From: AP-15 sp963750195
GTDB taxonomy: Bacteria > Pseudomonadota > Alphaproteobacteria > ATCC43930 > CGMCC-115725
Length of the DNA stretch: 64,000 nt
Assembly (NCBI GenBank): GCA_963750195.1
Contig: CAVVPS010000012.1
Coordinates: 1-64,000 of the forward strand
Direction of reading: 5' to 3'
The notes under the pieces are model-generated. The model was given only the letters and a program-made list of their open reading frames with translations, was not told the DNA's origin and did no database searches. Positions 54,060-62,559 of the stretch are shown here, one piece after another. Each line of letters starts with the position of its first letter. The first letter of the stretch is position 1. A program made the position numbers and the translations under genes.

Positions 54060-56286
54060 TCACTTTTCTTGAGCAGCGATCTGGCTGTCGAACCATGCGA
54101 GGTCATTGGGCAGCGTTGCGTTGCTCGGCGATTGCGGCGCAAGCCGTGAAATGATGTCCCGTCCTTGCCGGAATTCGCCGAGCGCGTCCTCGCGCAAACC
54201 CTGCTGCGCTTCGACCGTCGCCACCCTGCCGTAGCTCAATGCCAGATCGCGCTGCCACCCGGCATTGCCCGGGTCCGCCTTGGCCAGCCGCTCCCTGATC
54301 GCCAGGCTGTCGCGGTAGCTGGTCAGCGCCGCCGCCAAGTTGCCCTGCGCCTGCCAGCACGTCGCCGACCTTCTCGTACGACACCGACAGATCGCGCTGC
54401 CATCCGGCATTGCCCGGGGTCCGCCTTGGCCAGCCGCGAGATGATATCAAGCGAGGCTTGGTAGCTCGTTAGCGCCGCCGCCAAATCGCCCTGCGCCTGC
54501 CGCACGTCGCCGACCTTGTCGTACGACACCGAGCAGATCACGCTGCCACCCGGCGTTAACCCGGGTCCGCCTTGGCCAGCCGGTCGCTGATCGCCAGTGC
54601 TTCGCTGGTAAGCTGGTCAGCGCCGCCGCCAGATCGCCCTGCGCTTACCAGCACGTCGCCGATCCTGTCGTGCGACACCGAAAGGTCGCGCTGCCAGCCG
54701 GCATTGCCCGGGTCGGCCTCGGCCAGCCGCGACGATGATATCAAGCGAGGCCTGGTAGCTGGTCAGCGCCGCCGCCAAATCGCCCTGCGCCCGCCGCACG
54801 TCGCCGATCCTTCGTTGAACGACACCGACAGATCGTGCTGCCATCTCGGCATTGCCCGGGTCCGCCTTGGCCAGGCGCTCTCTGAGGCCAGCGACGCCCG
54901 ATAGCTGGTCAGCGCCGCCGCCAGATCGCCCTGCGCTAGCTGCACGTCGCCGATCTTGTCGTGCGACACCGACAGATCGCGCTGCCAGCCGGCATTGCCC
55001 GGGTCCGCCTGGGCCAGCCGGTCGAGATGATGTCAAGCGTGGCTTGGTAGCTCGTCAGCGCCGCCGCCAAATCGCCCTGCGCTCGCTGCACGTCGCCGAG
55101 ATCACCAAGAGCGACCGAACGATCCCGCTCGTCCTCGGTTTCGATCAGCAGCGCCGCATCGATGGCTTTTCGGGCGCCGTCCAGATCTCCAACGATTTGC
55201 TCCAGCCGGTTGATCTCGATCCAGGTCCAGAAGTCGCCGGGATCGCACTCGGCCGCCTGATGGAATGCTTTCAAGGCGCCTGCCGAATCGACCAGCTTGA
55301 GCATTGTTCCGAGCTGCCGGGCCGCGGCAGCGGCTTCTCGGTGAGCCTCGCCCGCGACCGCAAGTCGCTCTTCCATCTTGTGGCGCAGGAGCTCGGCGGC
55401 AGGAAGCTTGTCGCCTGCCGTCAAGGCGTCAAGCGCTGTCGGTGGCTTCCCCGTTCGGCAGATTCGCGCGCTTCCTGCCCCAGCCCGCGAACCGCCTGCC
55501 GGAGCTGATCGAGCTCCTGTCGCATCCGCGCGGTCTCGAACTCGCGCTCGGCAAGCTGGGTTTCGTACTCCGCCCGCAGCTGTCGCCATCGCCGCCTCGG
55601 CCTGCCGGTCTGTCGCGTCCGGAAGCCGCACCGTCGTATCCGCGCCCGCGGATTGCAGCGCCGCCCACAGGTTCTCCGCCGGGATCGCATAGGCGACGCC
55701 GCTGCCTTGCTCGGCGACAGCCACAACCATCCCCCAGACCACGTTGCCCAGATCATCCAGTACCGGAGAGCCGGAGAAACCGCTCGCCACCGTGAAGCCG
55801 CGCGCCGAATTCTTCGGATCGATCTGCCGCCACCCTCGCGGAATGTTGGCTCGCCGCCCATCTCGCCTTGCACCTGCTGGCCGTAGCTCTTGTAGTCGGC
55901 CTCGGCGCCGTGGATCAAAACCGGCAGGCTCTGGTTCGGCATGCGCTGGGCGATCGCCGGTAGCGGCGAGATCGCTTTGTTCGGTTGGTTGAGACGAAGC
56001 ACGGCGATATCGGACAGTTCGCCAGGCGCGGCACGGGCATTACTGAACCAGCCGCCGGCACCACGTGACCGGTCAGTTCATCCTGCAAAGCCTCGAAGCG
56101 GATCGTGATCGGATCGGTGGGCGGCTCTTTCGGAACCGGTTTTGGCAAACCGAGATGAGCACCGATGACATGGGCGCAGGTCAGCACGATGTCCGGCCCG
56201 ATCAGAAACGCGCAACCCGCCAGGCCGTCCGCGGTCGCGTGTGCCCGCAGCCAGCCGACAACCGCACCCGGACCCAAATCGGCCAT
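54060..56286 (-). CDS. trypsin-like serine protease fused to a tandem TPR array, many frame breaks
   Basis: Start MADLGPGAVVGWLRAHATADG, then a trypsin-like domain: GCAFLIGPDIVLTCAHVIGAH (catalytic His, residue about 38), LSDIAVLRLNQPNKAISPL (Asp) and MASGFSGSPVLDDLGNVVWG (catalytic Ser), then VAYAIPAENLWAAL. A linker (TALDALTAGDKLPAAELLRH) leads to TPR units of 48 aa (NAGWQRDLSVSYDKVGDV, AQGDLAAALTSYQASL) repeated at least six times, ending at 54060. Frames change near 56030, 55835, 55590, 55480 and in nearly every repeat. The triad is complete across frames. No signal peptide, so an intracellular protease is expected. It begins 11 nt after the Trypco1 gene. Proteases of this architecture occur in predicted bacterial conflict and signalling systems, where TPRs sense or bind partners. 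Confidence 0.8.
54328..55068 (-). repeat. 144-bp tandem repeats encoding TPR units
   Basis: The landmark GCCGCCGCC begins at 54328, 54473, 54622, 54768, 54913 and 55060, spacings 145, 149, 146, 145 and 147 against 144 expected for 48 codons. Every copy is 1-5 bp too long. Copies are highly similar, consistent with recent expansion or homogenisation, and the excess bases break the frame. Confidence 0.85.
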
Positions 56287-56297
56287 GGCGCGTCAGC

Positions 56298-56606
56298 CTA
56301 CCATTTCAGCACGACCTTCAGATTGGCCGCGACCGTCCCTTCGACCAGAACGATCCCTGTCTTGCCGCTGATGTTTACCCCGAACTCGACCGAGACCTCC
56401 TTGGCCGAGGCGGTCGCCTTGCGCAATTGCTCGACCGCCTGCTCGGCCATCTCCGCGACCATGTTCATGCTGTCGGACCAGGCGGTTGCGACCCTCTCGG
56501 CCGCTCCGGTGGCCTCGGTGACGCCGCCGCGTGTCGGCAAGGGCGCCCGGCTCAACTCGACCGCGACCACGGCGCCGGAGGGCAGGGTAAATGTCGTGTA
56601 GTCCAC
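56298..56606 (-). CDS. Trypco1 (trypsin-co-occurring domain 1, CU044_2847 family) protein
   Basis: 102 aa from the GTG at 56606 (GAGGC upstream); an ATG at 56651 would add 15 residues. One small domain: VDYTTFTLPSGAVVAVELSR, an amphipathic helix (MNMVAEMAEQAVEQLRKATA) and the strand pair VSVEFGVNISGKTGIVLVEG with the end ANLKVVLKW. The pattern strand-helix-VEFGVxxxGKxGxVLVEGxxxxxLKVxLxW is typical of the Trypco1 family, named for occurring beside trypsin-like proteases. That arrangement is seen here, 11 nt upstream of the protease. The partner is thought to be a binding or substrate module in conflict systems; biochemical role unproven. Confidence 0.78.
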   Translation of the reverse strand: MDYTTFTLPSGAVVAVELSRAPLPTRGGVTEATGAAERVATAWSDSMNMVAEMAEQAVEQLRKATASAKEVSVEFGVNISGKTGIVLVEGTVAANLKVVLKW

Positions 56607-56651
56607 GGGCGTTGCCTCGCTGATTGTCCGCAACCAGGACCCTACACGCAT

Positions 56652-57068
56652 TGCGAGGCGTCATCCAAGATCCGGGTCGACCGCCACCGGCGTCAATTAT
56701 CCGACACAATGATGTGATAATCACACCTCCGCCGATCGGGTCGGCGGCGGTTTCGGAGCCTTCGCACAATCGCGTTCTGGTATTTTCCCGTGATTTCCCG
56801 GTTCCGCCGAATTTAATTCCCGGTTAGGCGGCAAAAATTCCCGGTTCGCCCTCAACGGGAATTTGCCCACAATGGCTTGATTTATATTATCGTTTTCGCG
56901 GTCGAAACGGTGTCTCGCGGGCGAAAATCGACAAGATTCCCGGTTATTTTCCCGGTTCACGGGAATTTGCCGCCGCCGGCTGGCCCTACCGCCCGGCCTT
57001 CGGTTGACACCGCGGGGTGGGGTCGATCATGGTGCGCGCCGTTCGCCCAGCATGCCTCGGAAGACGCC
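56652..57068. other. intergenic region rich in ATTCCCGGTT repeats
   Basis: 417 bp upstream of dapD. The core 56780-56980 contains at least five TTCCCGGTT units and two CGGGAATTTGCC units. AT-richer sequence near 56875-56900 may hold the dapD promoter. Confidence 0.6.
56790..56978. repeat. cluster of short TTCCCGGTT / CGGGAATTT repeats
   Basis: Direct and inverted copies: ATTTCCCGGTT, AATTCCCGGTT, AATTCCCGGTTCG, AACGGGAATTTGCC, GATTCCCGGTT, TTTTCCCGGTT, CACGGGAATTTGCC. The last pair forms a palindrome TTCCCGGTTCACGGGAA. Not a recognised regulator motif; possibly a protein-binding cluster or decayed repeat family. Confidence 0.65.
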
Positions 57069-57926
57069 ATGACCGATGCCGATCTCGCCGCCGCCGTCGA
57101 TGCCGCCTGGGAGGCGCGAGACGGGGTTTCGCCGTCGACCAGGGGGGCTTACCGCGACGCGGTCGAGGCCGCGCTCGACGGGCTCGATGCGGGGGAATTG
57201 CGGGTCGCCGAGAAGACGGCGCAGGGCTGGCAGGTCCACCAATGGCTGAAAAAGGCGGTGTTGCTGTCCTTCCGCCTCAACGACATGGTCGAGATCCCCG
57301 GCGGCCCGACCGATCCCGAGCGCGGGGCCTCGCGGTGGTGGGACAAGGTGCCCTCGAAATTCGCCGGCTGGTCGTCGAACCGCTTCCGCGACGCCGGGTT
57401 CCGCGCCGTCCCCGGCGCGATCGTCCGCCGCTCGGCCTACATCGCGCCGAATGTCGTGCTGATGCCGAGCTTTGTGAATGTCGGCGCCTATGTCGACAAG
57501 GGGACGATGGTCGACACCTGGGCGACGGTCGGATCCTGCGCCCAGATCGGCGCCAATTGCCATCTCTCGGGCGGGGTCGGCATCGGCGGGGTGCTCGAAC
57601 CCCTGCAGGCCGAGCCGGTGATCATCGAAGATGATTGCTTCATCGGCGCGCGCAGCGAGGTCGTCGAAGGCGTCATCGTCGAGCGAGGGTCGGTGCTGGC
57701 GATGGGCACCTTTATCAGCGCCACGACCAAGATCGTCGACCGCGATACCGGCGCGATCCATCTCGGCCGGGTTCCGGCCTATTCGGTGGTGGTGCCGGGC
57801 TCGCTGCCCGGCCGGCCGCTGCCCGACGGCAGCCCGGGCCCCAATCTCTATTGCGCGGTGATCGTCAAGACCGTCGATGCGCAGACCCGCGCCAAGACTG
57901 CGATCAACGAATTGCTGCGCGAATGA
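57069..57926 (+). CDS. dapD: 2,3,4,5-tetrahydropyridine-2,6-dicarboxylate N-succinyltransferase
   Basis: 285 aa, cytosolic, lysine/meso-DAP pathway (succinyl branch). Left-handed beta-helix of hexapeptide repeats: VPGAIVRRSAYIAPNVVLMPS, VNVGAYVDKGTMVDTWATVG, GANCHLSGGVGIGGVLEP, EDDCFIGARSEVVEG, VLAMGTFISATTKIVDR. The N-terminal helical domain includes MTDADLAAAVDAAWEARDGV and LLSFRLNDM. Start at the ATG at 57069; the open frame extends far upstream without homology. The stop overlaps the dapE start (ATGA), so translation is coupled. Confidence 0.97.
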   Translation: MTDADLAAAVDAAWEARDGVSPSTRGAYRDAVEAALDGLDAGELRVAEKTAQGWQVHQWLKKAVLLSFRLNDMVEIPGGPTDPERGASRWWDKVPSKFAGWSSNRFRDAGFRAVPGAIVRRSAYIAPNVVLMPSFVNVGAYVDKGTMVDTWATVGSCAQIGANCHLSGGVGIGGVLEPLQAEPVIIEDDCFIGARSEVVEGVIVERGSVLAMGTFISATTKIVDRDTGAIHLGRVPAYSVVVPGSLPGRPLPDGSPGPNLYCAVIVKTVDAQTRAKTAINELLRE

Positions 57927-59083
57927 GAAATGCCGCCATCGACCCGGCGGCACTCGCCGCCGAGCTGATCCGCCGGCCGAGCGTCACCCCCAAAGACGAG
58001 GGCGCGCTCTCGATCGTCGCCGGATATCTCGAAGACCTCGGTTTCACCTGCCACCGCCTGGTGTTCGGCGGCGACGGCAGCGATGCGATCGTCAACCTCT
58101 ATGCCCGCCTTGGCGACGGGCGGCCCAATCTGTGCTTTGCCGGGCATACCGACGTGGTGCCGCCGGGGGCGCGCGAGACCTGGTCGTTCGATCCGTTCTC
58201 CGCGAGCCTGCGCGACGGCGCGCTGTGGGGCCGCGGCGCGGTTGACATGAAGGGCGCAATCGCCGCCTTCATCGCCGCGGTCGAGCGCTGGCTTGCCGAA
58301 CGATCCTGCGAGTTTGCCGGCTCGATCAGCCTGCTGATCACCGGGGACGAGGAAGGGGCGGGGGTCGACGGCACCAAAAGAGTGCTCGAATGGCTGACCG
58401 CGCGCGGCGAGGCGCTCGATGCCTGCCTGGTCGGCGAGCCGACCTCGGCCACGGCGCTTGGCGACATGATCAAGATCGGCCGGCGCGGCAGTTTGACCGG
58501 GCGGTTGACCGTTCACGGCGTTCAGGGCCACACCGCCTATCCGCAGCTCGCCGACAACGCCGCTCATCGCCTCGTCGCTATGCTGCACGCGCTGACCTCA
58601 GCCGAGCTCGACCATGGCTCCGAGCATTTTCAGCCTTCGACCTTGCAGGTCTCGACGATCGATATCGGCAACCCGGCCGCGAACGTGATCCCAGCCGTCG
58701 CGCGGGCGGTATTCAACATCCGCTTCAACGATCATTGGACCGGCGAGACCTTGAAACATTGGATCGCCAAGCGCCTCGGCGCGGTTGGCGGGCATTATGA
58801 ACTGGAGGTCACGGTCAGCGGCGAGTCGTTTCTGGTTCGGCCCGGCATCGTCAGCGATCCGCTCGCCGAGGCGATCCGCCGCGTCACCGGCCGGGTGCCT
58901 GAGCTCAGCACCACCGGCGGCACTTCGGATGCGCGCTTCCTTCATGCTTATTGCCCGGTCGCCGAATTCGGCCTTGTCGGACAGACCATGCACCAGGCCG
59001 ATGAGCGGGTCGATCTCGCCGATCTCGTCGCCTTGACCGAGATCTACCGCACCTTCCTCGACCTGTTCTTCGGAAATCCCTGA
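57923..59083 (+). CDS. dapE: succinyl-diaminopimelate desuccinylase
   Basis: 386 aa zinc-dependent M20 peptidase-family enzyme hydrolysing N-succinyl-LL-DAP. Metal and catalytic motifs: LCFAGHTDVVPPG (His and Asp), RGAVDMKGAIAAF (bridging Asp), LLITGDEEGAGVDGTK (catalytic and metal Glu), CLVGEPTS, and the C-terminal metal His in GLVGQTMHQADERV. Dimerisation insert with TVHGVQGHTAYPQLADNAAHRL. Frame intact and length typical. Co-transcribed with dapD. Confidence 0.97.
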   Translation: MRNAAIDPAALAAELIRRPSVTPKDEGALSIVAGYLEDLGFTCHRLVFGGDGSDAIVNLYARLGDGRPNLCFAGHTDVVPPGARETWSFDPFSASLRDGALWGRGAVDMKGAIAAFIAAVERWLAERSCEFAGSISLLITGDEEGAGVDGTKRVLEWLTARGEALDACLVGEPTSATALGDMIKIGRRGSLTGRLTVHGVQGHTAYPQLADNAAHRLVAMLHALTSAELDHGSEHFQPSTLQVSTIDIGNPAANVIPAVARAVFNIRFNDHWTGETLKHWIAKRLGAVGGHYELEVTVSGESFLVRPGIVSDPLAEAIRRVTGRVPELSTTGGTSDARFLHAYCPVAEFGLVGQTMHQADERVDLADLVALTEIYRTFLDLFFGNP

Positions 59084-59100
59084 CCGGCGACGAGTACCCG

Positions 59101-59679
59101 ATGGCCGCGACGGCATGGCGGGACGAGGTGCGCTCGGCGATTGTGGGGAGCTTACGGCTGGCGAAAGGCGATCGCGGCGGGCTCGCCTGTTTCGACCGCT
59201 CGGTCGACGGATTCTGGCGCTCGTTCTTTGCCGGTGTGCTGAGCTATCCGCTCTACCTGGCACTGCTGACGATGCGAGTCAGTGCAGCCGAATGGGAGGC
59301 GGCGGGTGCCCTGCGCATCATTCTGGTCGAGACGATCGGCTACGTGATCGCCTGGGTCGCCTTTCCGCTGCTGATGCTGTCGGTCACCCGCTGGATCGGC
59401 CGCCAGGGTCGCTTCTTCGACTTTATGGTGCCGTACAATTGGTGCCAGCTGCCGCAGAGCGTGCTGTTCGTGCTGGTCGGCCTTGGGGTGGAAAGCGGCA
59501 TCCTGGGCGATCCGGCCGCGCAGGCAATCGAGGCCGCCGCCGCCATCGCCGTCCTCGTTTACGAGTGGTACATCGCCCGGGTGGCACTGGAGACGAGCGG
59601 CGCGGCGGCAACGCTCGTTGTTCTCGTCGATCTCGTCCTCGGGGTTGTCGTCAGCCGCGCCGCCGGCAGCCTTTATTAG
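59101..59679 (+). CDS. multi-pass membrane protein of unknown function
   Basis: 192 aa. Hydrophobic segments at residues about 42-58 (FFAGVLSYPLYLALLTM), 72-100 (IILVETIGYVIAWVAFPLLML), 115-135 (QLPQSVLFVLVGLGVES), 140-155 and 170-190 (AATLVVLVDLVLGVVVSRAA). The N-terminal half resembles the Yip1/DUF-type inner-membrane proteins often found beside dapE/truA in Rhodospirillales, but the family is not certain. It begins 17 nt after dapE on the same strand; its stop overlaps the convergent proline-rich gene by 4 nt. Confidence 0.8.
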   Translation: MAATAWRDEVRSAIVGSLRLAKGDRGGLACFDRSVDGFWRSFFAGVLSYPLYLALLTMRVSAAEWEAAGALRIILVETIGYVIAWVAFPLLMLSVTRWIGRQGRFFDFMVPYNWCQLPQSVLFVLVGLGVESGILGDPAAQAIEAAAAIAVLVYEWYIARVALETSGAAATLVVLVDLVLGVVVSRAAGSLY

Positions 59680-60650
59680 CGCCCGGCAAAGGGGTCCGGC
59701 TGGTCCGGCCGGGGCGGCGTCAAGGTCTGATCCTGAAACTGACCGGCGGGAAGGGCCTGACGGGCAGGCGGCTTCTGATCGGCAGGTTGGGTCTGCCTGG
59801 TCAGCTGCGACACGAGCTGGTCGAATGACTGGGTCTGATCCGGCGGCGGGGTCAGGGACCGGGCGAGACGAGACTGCCGCGGCGCGGGCGCCGCGTCATC
59901 GCGGGCGGATCGAAAATGCGCCTCTCGCGATGCGGTTCGCGCGTGCTCGGGCTGCAGATGGCGCTCTGCGGGATGCCCTGCCGCGTGATACGAAGCGGCC
60001 TTTCGCGGAGATGGCGGGGGCGGGGCTGCATCATGCGCGGCGACGGGGGAGGCCGCGGGGATCGGCGCAGGCTTTAGCGCCGGGACAGCTGGCGGCGGCG
60101 ATACGCTGCTCGGGATCGCCGGCGGGACAGTCTGGACGGCTTTGATCGGTGGCGGAGCGGTTGCGGCGGCCGTCGCTGGCTGCGGCGCGGCTGGCGGATT
60201 GGGGATAGCGGCGGCTGCCGCGGTGACGCGCGTTGTGCCGACGGCGGGCGATATCGGCGCCGGAAGGGGCGCTGATTTGGGCTCGGAAGCGGCGGTCTGC
60301 CTCGCTGGCCCCGAAAGCAGTGAAAATCCGATGCCGTAAGAGGCGCCGATGACGCCGATGGCGACGAGGCCGACAAGGGCGAGAAACGCCAGCGTGCTTG
60401 CCGGCAGCTTGGGCTTGCCGGTGGCGAGGCGATCGGGCGCGAAAGGCGTCGGCGACAAGACCGGAACATGCCCGCCGGTCCCGACCGGCGAGGCCACCTG
60501 CGCATCGGCGACCGGCGGATCGATCGGCCGAACGCTGGATGCGGGGAACAGCTGCGGCTCCGCAGGTTCCGGTCGGGGCTCTCGCTTGGCCGGTCGGGGC
60601 TCTTGCCTGGACAGAGTAAGCGGGAGGTCGTCAAATATATTCTTGCCCAT
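59676..60650 (-). CDS. single-pass membrane protein with long Pro/Ala-rich periplasmic part
   Basis: 324 aa. Cytoplasmic N-terminus MGKNIFDDLPLTLSRQEPRP (about residues 1-80, basic and acidic), one TM helix (ASTLAFLALVGLVAIGVIGASYGIGF, about 83-108), then about 215 residues of low-complexity Pro/Ala (SVSPPPAVPALKPAPIPA, PRKAASYHAAGHPAERHLQP) with the end DQLVSQLTRQTQPADQKPPA. The architecture recalls SPOR-less cell-envelope proteins. No domain recognised. The frame is intact. Confidence 0.75.
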   Translation of the reverse strand: MGKNIFDDLPLTLSRQEPRPAKREPRPEPAEPQLFPASSVRPIDPPVADAQVASPVGTGGHVPVLSPTPFAPDRLATGKPKLPASTLAFLALVGLVAIGVIGASYGIGFSLLSGPARQTAASEPKSAPLPAPISPAVGTTRVTAAAAAIPNPPAAPQPATAAATAPPPIKAVQTVPPAIPSSVSPPPAVPALKPAPIPAASPVAAHDAAPPPPSPRKAASYHAAGHPAERHLQPEHARTASREAHFRSARDDAAPAPRQSRLARSLTPPPDQTQSFDQLVSQLTRQTQPADQKPPARQALPAGQFQDQTLTPPRPDQPDPFAGR

Positions 60651-60839
60651 TTATCGCCTCATTCTCGCCGTTTTCCGTCGAGCAACCTCGCAAAATGTAA
60701 CAATTCGCGCCATATGCTGGTGAATAGTGCTTAATCCCTCGGCGCCTTCACCATCTTGCGCCCTCGATAGGTTAATTATTAAACATGAAACCTGTTTGCA
60801 ACCCTGACTTCAGCGCCAGGGTGCGGCAGGATATGTCAT

Positions 60840-61598
60840 TTACGAGTCGCGAGAGCGTTCGGGATACTTGACCTCGACCAGATAAAGTCCGTCGGCCGGG
60901 GCGGTCGGGCCGCCGGCGCGGCGGTCGCGGGCGGCGAGTGCCGTGCCGACGTCGTCAGGCCGCCAGCGACCGAGCCCGACCAGCTCCAAGGTGCCCGCCA
61001 TATTGCGCATCTGGCGATGCAGGAACGAGCGCGCCCTCGCCTCTATCCGAACCTCGTCGCCGATGCGGGACACGTCGAGCGCATCGAGCGTCTTGAGCGG
61101 CGATTTCGCCTGACACAGCCGGTCGCGAAAAGTTGTGAAATCATGATGGCCAACGAGATGGCGCGCGCCTTCACGCATCGCCTCGACATCGAGCGGCGGC
61201 GCGACCCGCCACACCCGGCCGCGCTCGAGCGCCGGCGGCGAACGCCGGTTGAGGATGCGATAGACGTAGACGCGCAAGATCGCCGACAGACGCGCGTCGA
61301 AATCCTTGGGCGCGGGCTCGGCGGCGAGCACGCTGATCGCAGCCGGGCGCAGGTGGTGATTGACCGCGCCGCGCAGCACCTCGGCCGGCACCGAGCGCGC
61401 GAGGTCGAGATGCGCCGTCTGACCCAGTGCATGAACCCCGGCATCGGTGCGCCCGGCACCGTGCACCGCGACCCTTTCACCGCAAAAGCGCATGATCGCG
61501 GTTTCCAGCGCTTCCTGCACCGACAAGCCCTGCGGCTGGCGCTGCCAGCCGACGAGCCCGGCACCGTCATATTCGATCGTCAGCTTGTAGCGGGGCAC
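60840..61598 (-). CDS. truA: tRNA pseudouridine(38-40) synthase
   Basis: 252 aa. Modifies U38-U40 of the tRNA anticodon stem. MPRYKLTIEYDGAGLVGWQRQ, catalytic Asp in GAGRTDAGVHALGQTAH, LNRRSPPALERGRVWRV, HHDFTTFRDR, ARSFLHRQMRNMAGTLELVG and the C-terminal ADGLYLVEVKYPE are all family hallmarks. Third gene in def-fmt-truA on the minus strand; its start overlaps the fmt stop by about 19 nt, so they are translationally linked. Confidence 0.97.
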   Translation of the reverse strand: MPRYKLTIEYDGAGLVGWQRQPQGLSVQEALETAIMRFCGERVAVHGAGRTDAGVHALGQTAHLDLARSVPAEVLRGAVNHHLRPAAISVLAAEPAPKDFDARLSAILRVYVYRILNRRSPPALERGRVWRVAPPLDVEAMREGARHLVGHHDFTTFRDRLCQAKSPLKTLDALDVSRIGDEVRIEARARSFLHRQMRNMAGTLELVGLGRWRPDDVGTALAARDRRAGGPTAPADGLYLVEVKYPERSRDS

Positions 61599-62515
61599 AA
61601 CAAAATCTTCCCGGGCGGGATCGGATAGCCGCGCAGGAACTCGGATGCGTCGAGCGGGGCGCGGCCCGGCCGTTGCAGGCGCAGCAGCCGCAGAACGCCG
61701 GACCCGCAGGCGATCGCCAGACGATCGTCGAGCACGGTGCCTGGCGGGTCTCCCGGAACATCGGCAAGCGCCGCGGCGGCGAGTACGCGAATGGGTGCGC
61801 CATCATGCTCGAAATAGGCGCCAGGCCAGGGATCAAGCGCGCGTATCCGGCGCTCCAGCTCCGCCGCCGGGCGACGCCAATCAAGCCGGCCCTCCTCGCG
61901 GGTGATCTTGGGAGCATCGGTAACGCCCGCTTGCGGTTGCGGGCGCGGGACCAGCGTGCCCCCGGCGAGGCCGTCGAGAGCGGCGAGTATCAGCCTGCCG
62001 CCGAGTTGGGCGAGCTCCTCGGTAAGGCGGGCGGTGGTCGCCATGGGACCAATCGACAGCGGCTGCTGCATCAGGATCGGGCCGGTGTCGAGCCCTTTTT
62101 CCATCTGCATGATGGTGATTCCGGTTTCGTTGTCGCCCGCGAGCAAGGCGCGCTGGATCGGGGCGGCGCCGCGCCACCGCGGCAGCAGCGAGGCATGTAC
62201 ATTGAGGCATCCAAGCCGCGGCGCCGTCAGCATCACCTGAGGCAGGATCAGCCCATAGGCGGCAACAACTGCAGCCTCGGCGCCGAGTGCGGCGAACCTC
62301 GTCTGAGTCTCCTGGTCGCGCAGCCCAGGCGGGCAGCGGACCACGATCCCGTGCCGCTCCGCCAACAGCTGAACCGGTGAGGGTTGCAGACGATGACCCC
62401 GGCCGGCCGGACGCGGCGGCTGCGTATAGACGGCGAGCAGCCGGTGCCCGGCCGCGATCAATGCCTCGAGGATCGTCGCAGCAAACGCCGGCGTGCCCAT
62501 AAAGACCAGGTCCAA
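61580..62515 (-). CDS. fmt: methionyl-tRNA formyltransferase
   Basis: 311 aa. Formylates initiator Met-tRNA with 10-formyl-THF. Start at the TTG at 62515 (LDLVFMGTPAFAATIL, normal Fmt N-terminus) with GGGGAG upstream; the frame is open much further but without homology. VYTQPPRPAGRG, VVAAYGLILPQVML, the catalytic Asn and His in LNVHASLLPRWRGAAPIQ, and the Asp in EKGLDTGPILMQ. C-terminal OB-fold domain from about residue 205 (APKITREEGRLDW, PWPGAYFEHDG). Located between def and truA. Confidence 0.95.
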   Translation of the reverse strand: MDLVFMGTPAFAATILEALIAAGHRLLAVYTQPPRPAGRGHRLQPSPVQLLAERHGIVVRCPPGLRDQETQTRFAALGAEAAVVAAYGLILPQVMLTAPRLGCLNVHASLLPRWRGAAPIQRALLAGDNETGITIMQMEKGLDTGPILMQQPLSIGPMATTARLTEELAQLGGRLILAALDGLAGGTLVPRPQPQAGVTDAPKITREEGRLDWRRPAAELERRIRALDPWPGAYFEHDGAPIRVLAAAALADVPGDPPGTVLDDRLAIACGSGVLRLLRLQRPGRAPLDASEFLRGYPIPPGKILLCPATS

Positions 62516-62559
62516 CGCGGCACTCCCCGCAGACGGCGGTCGTCGCCCGGCCGCTGGCG

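Noticed and set aside
56721..56960. Minus-strand 79-codon frame with NREF-like repeats
   Set aside because: The repeated residues come from the TTCCCGGTT DNA repeats, not from a protein family.
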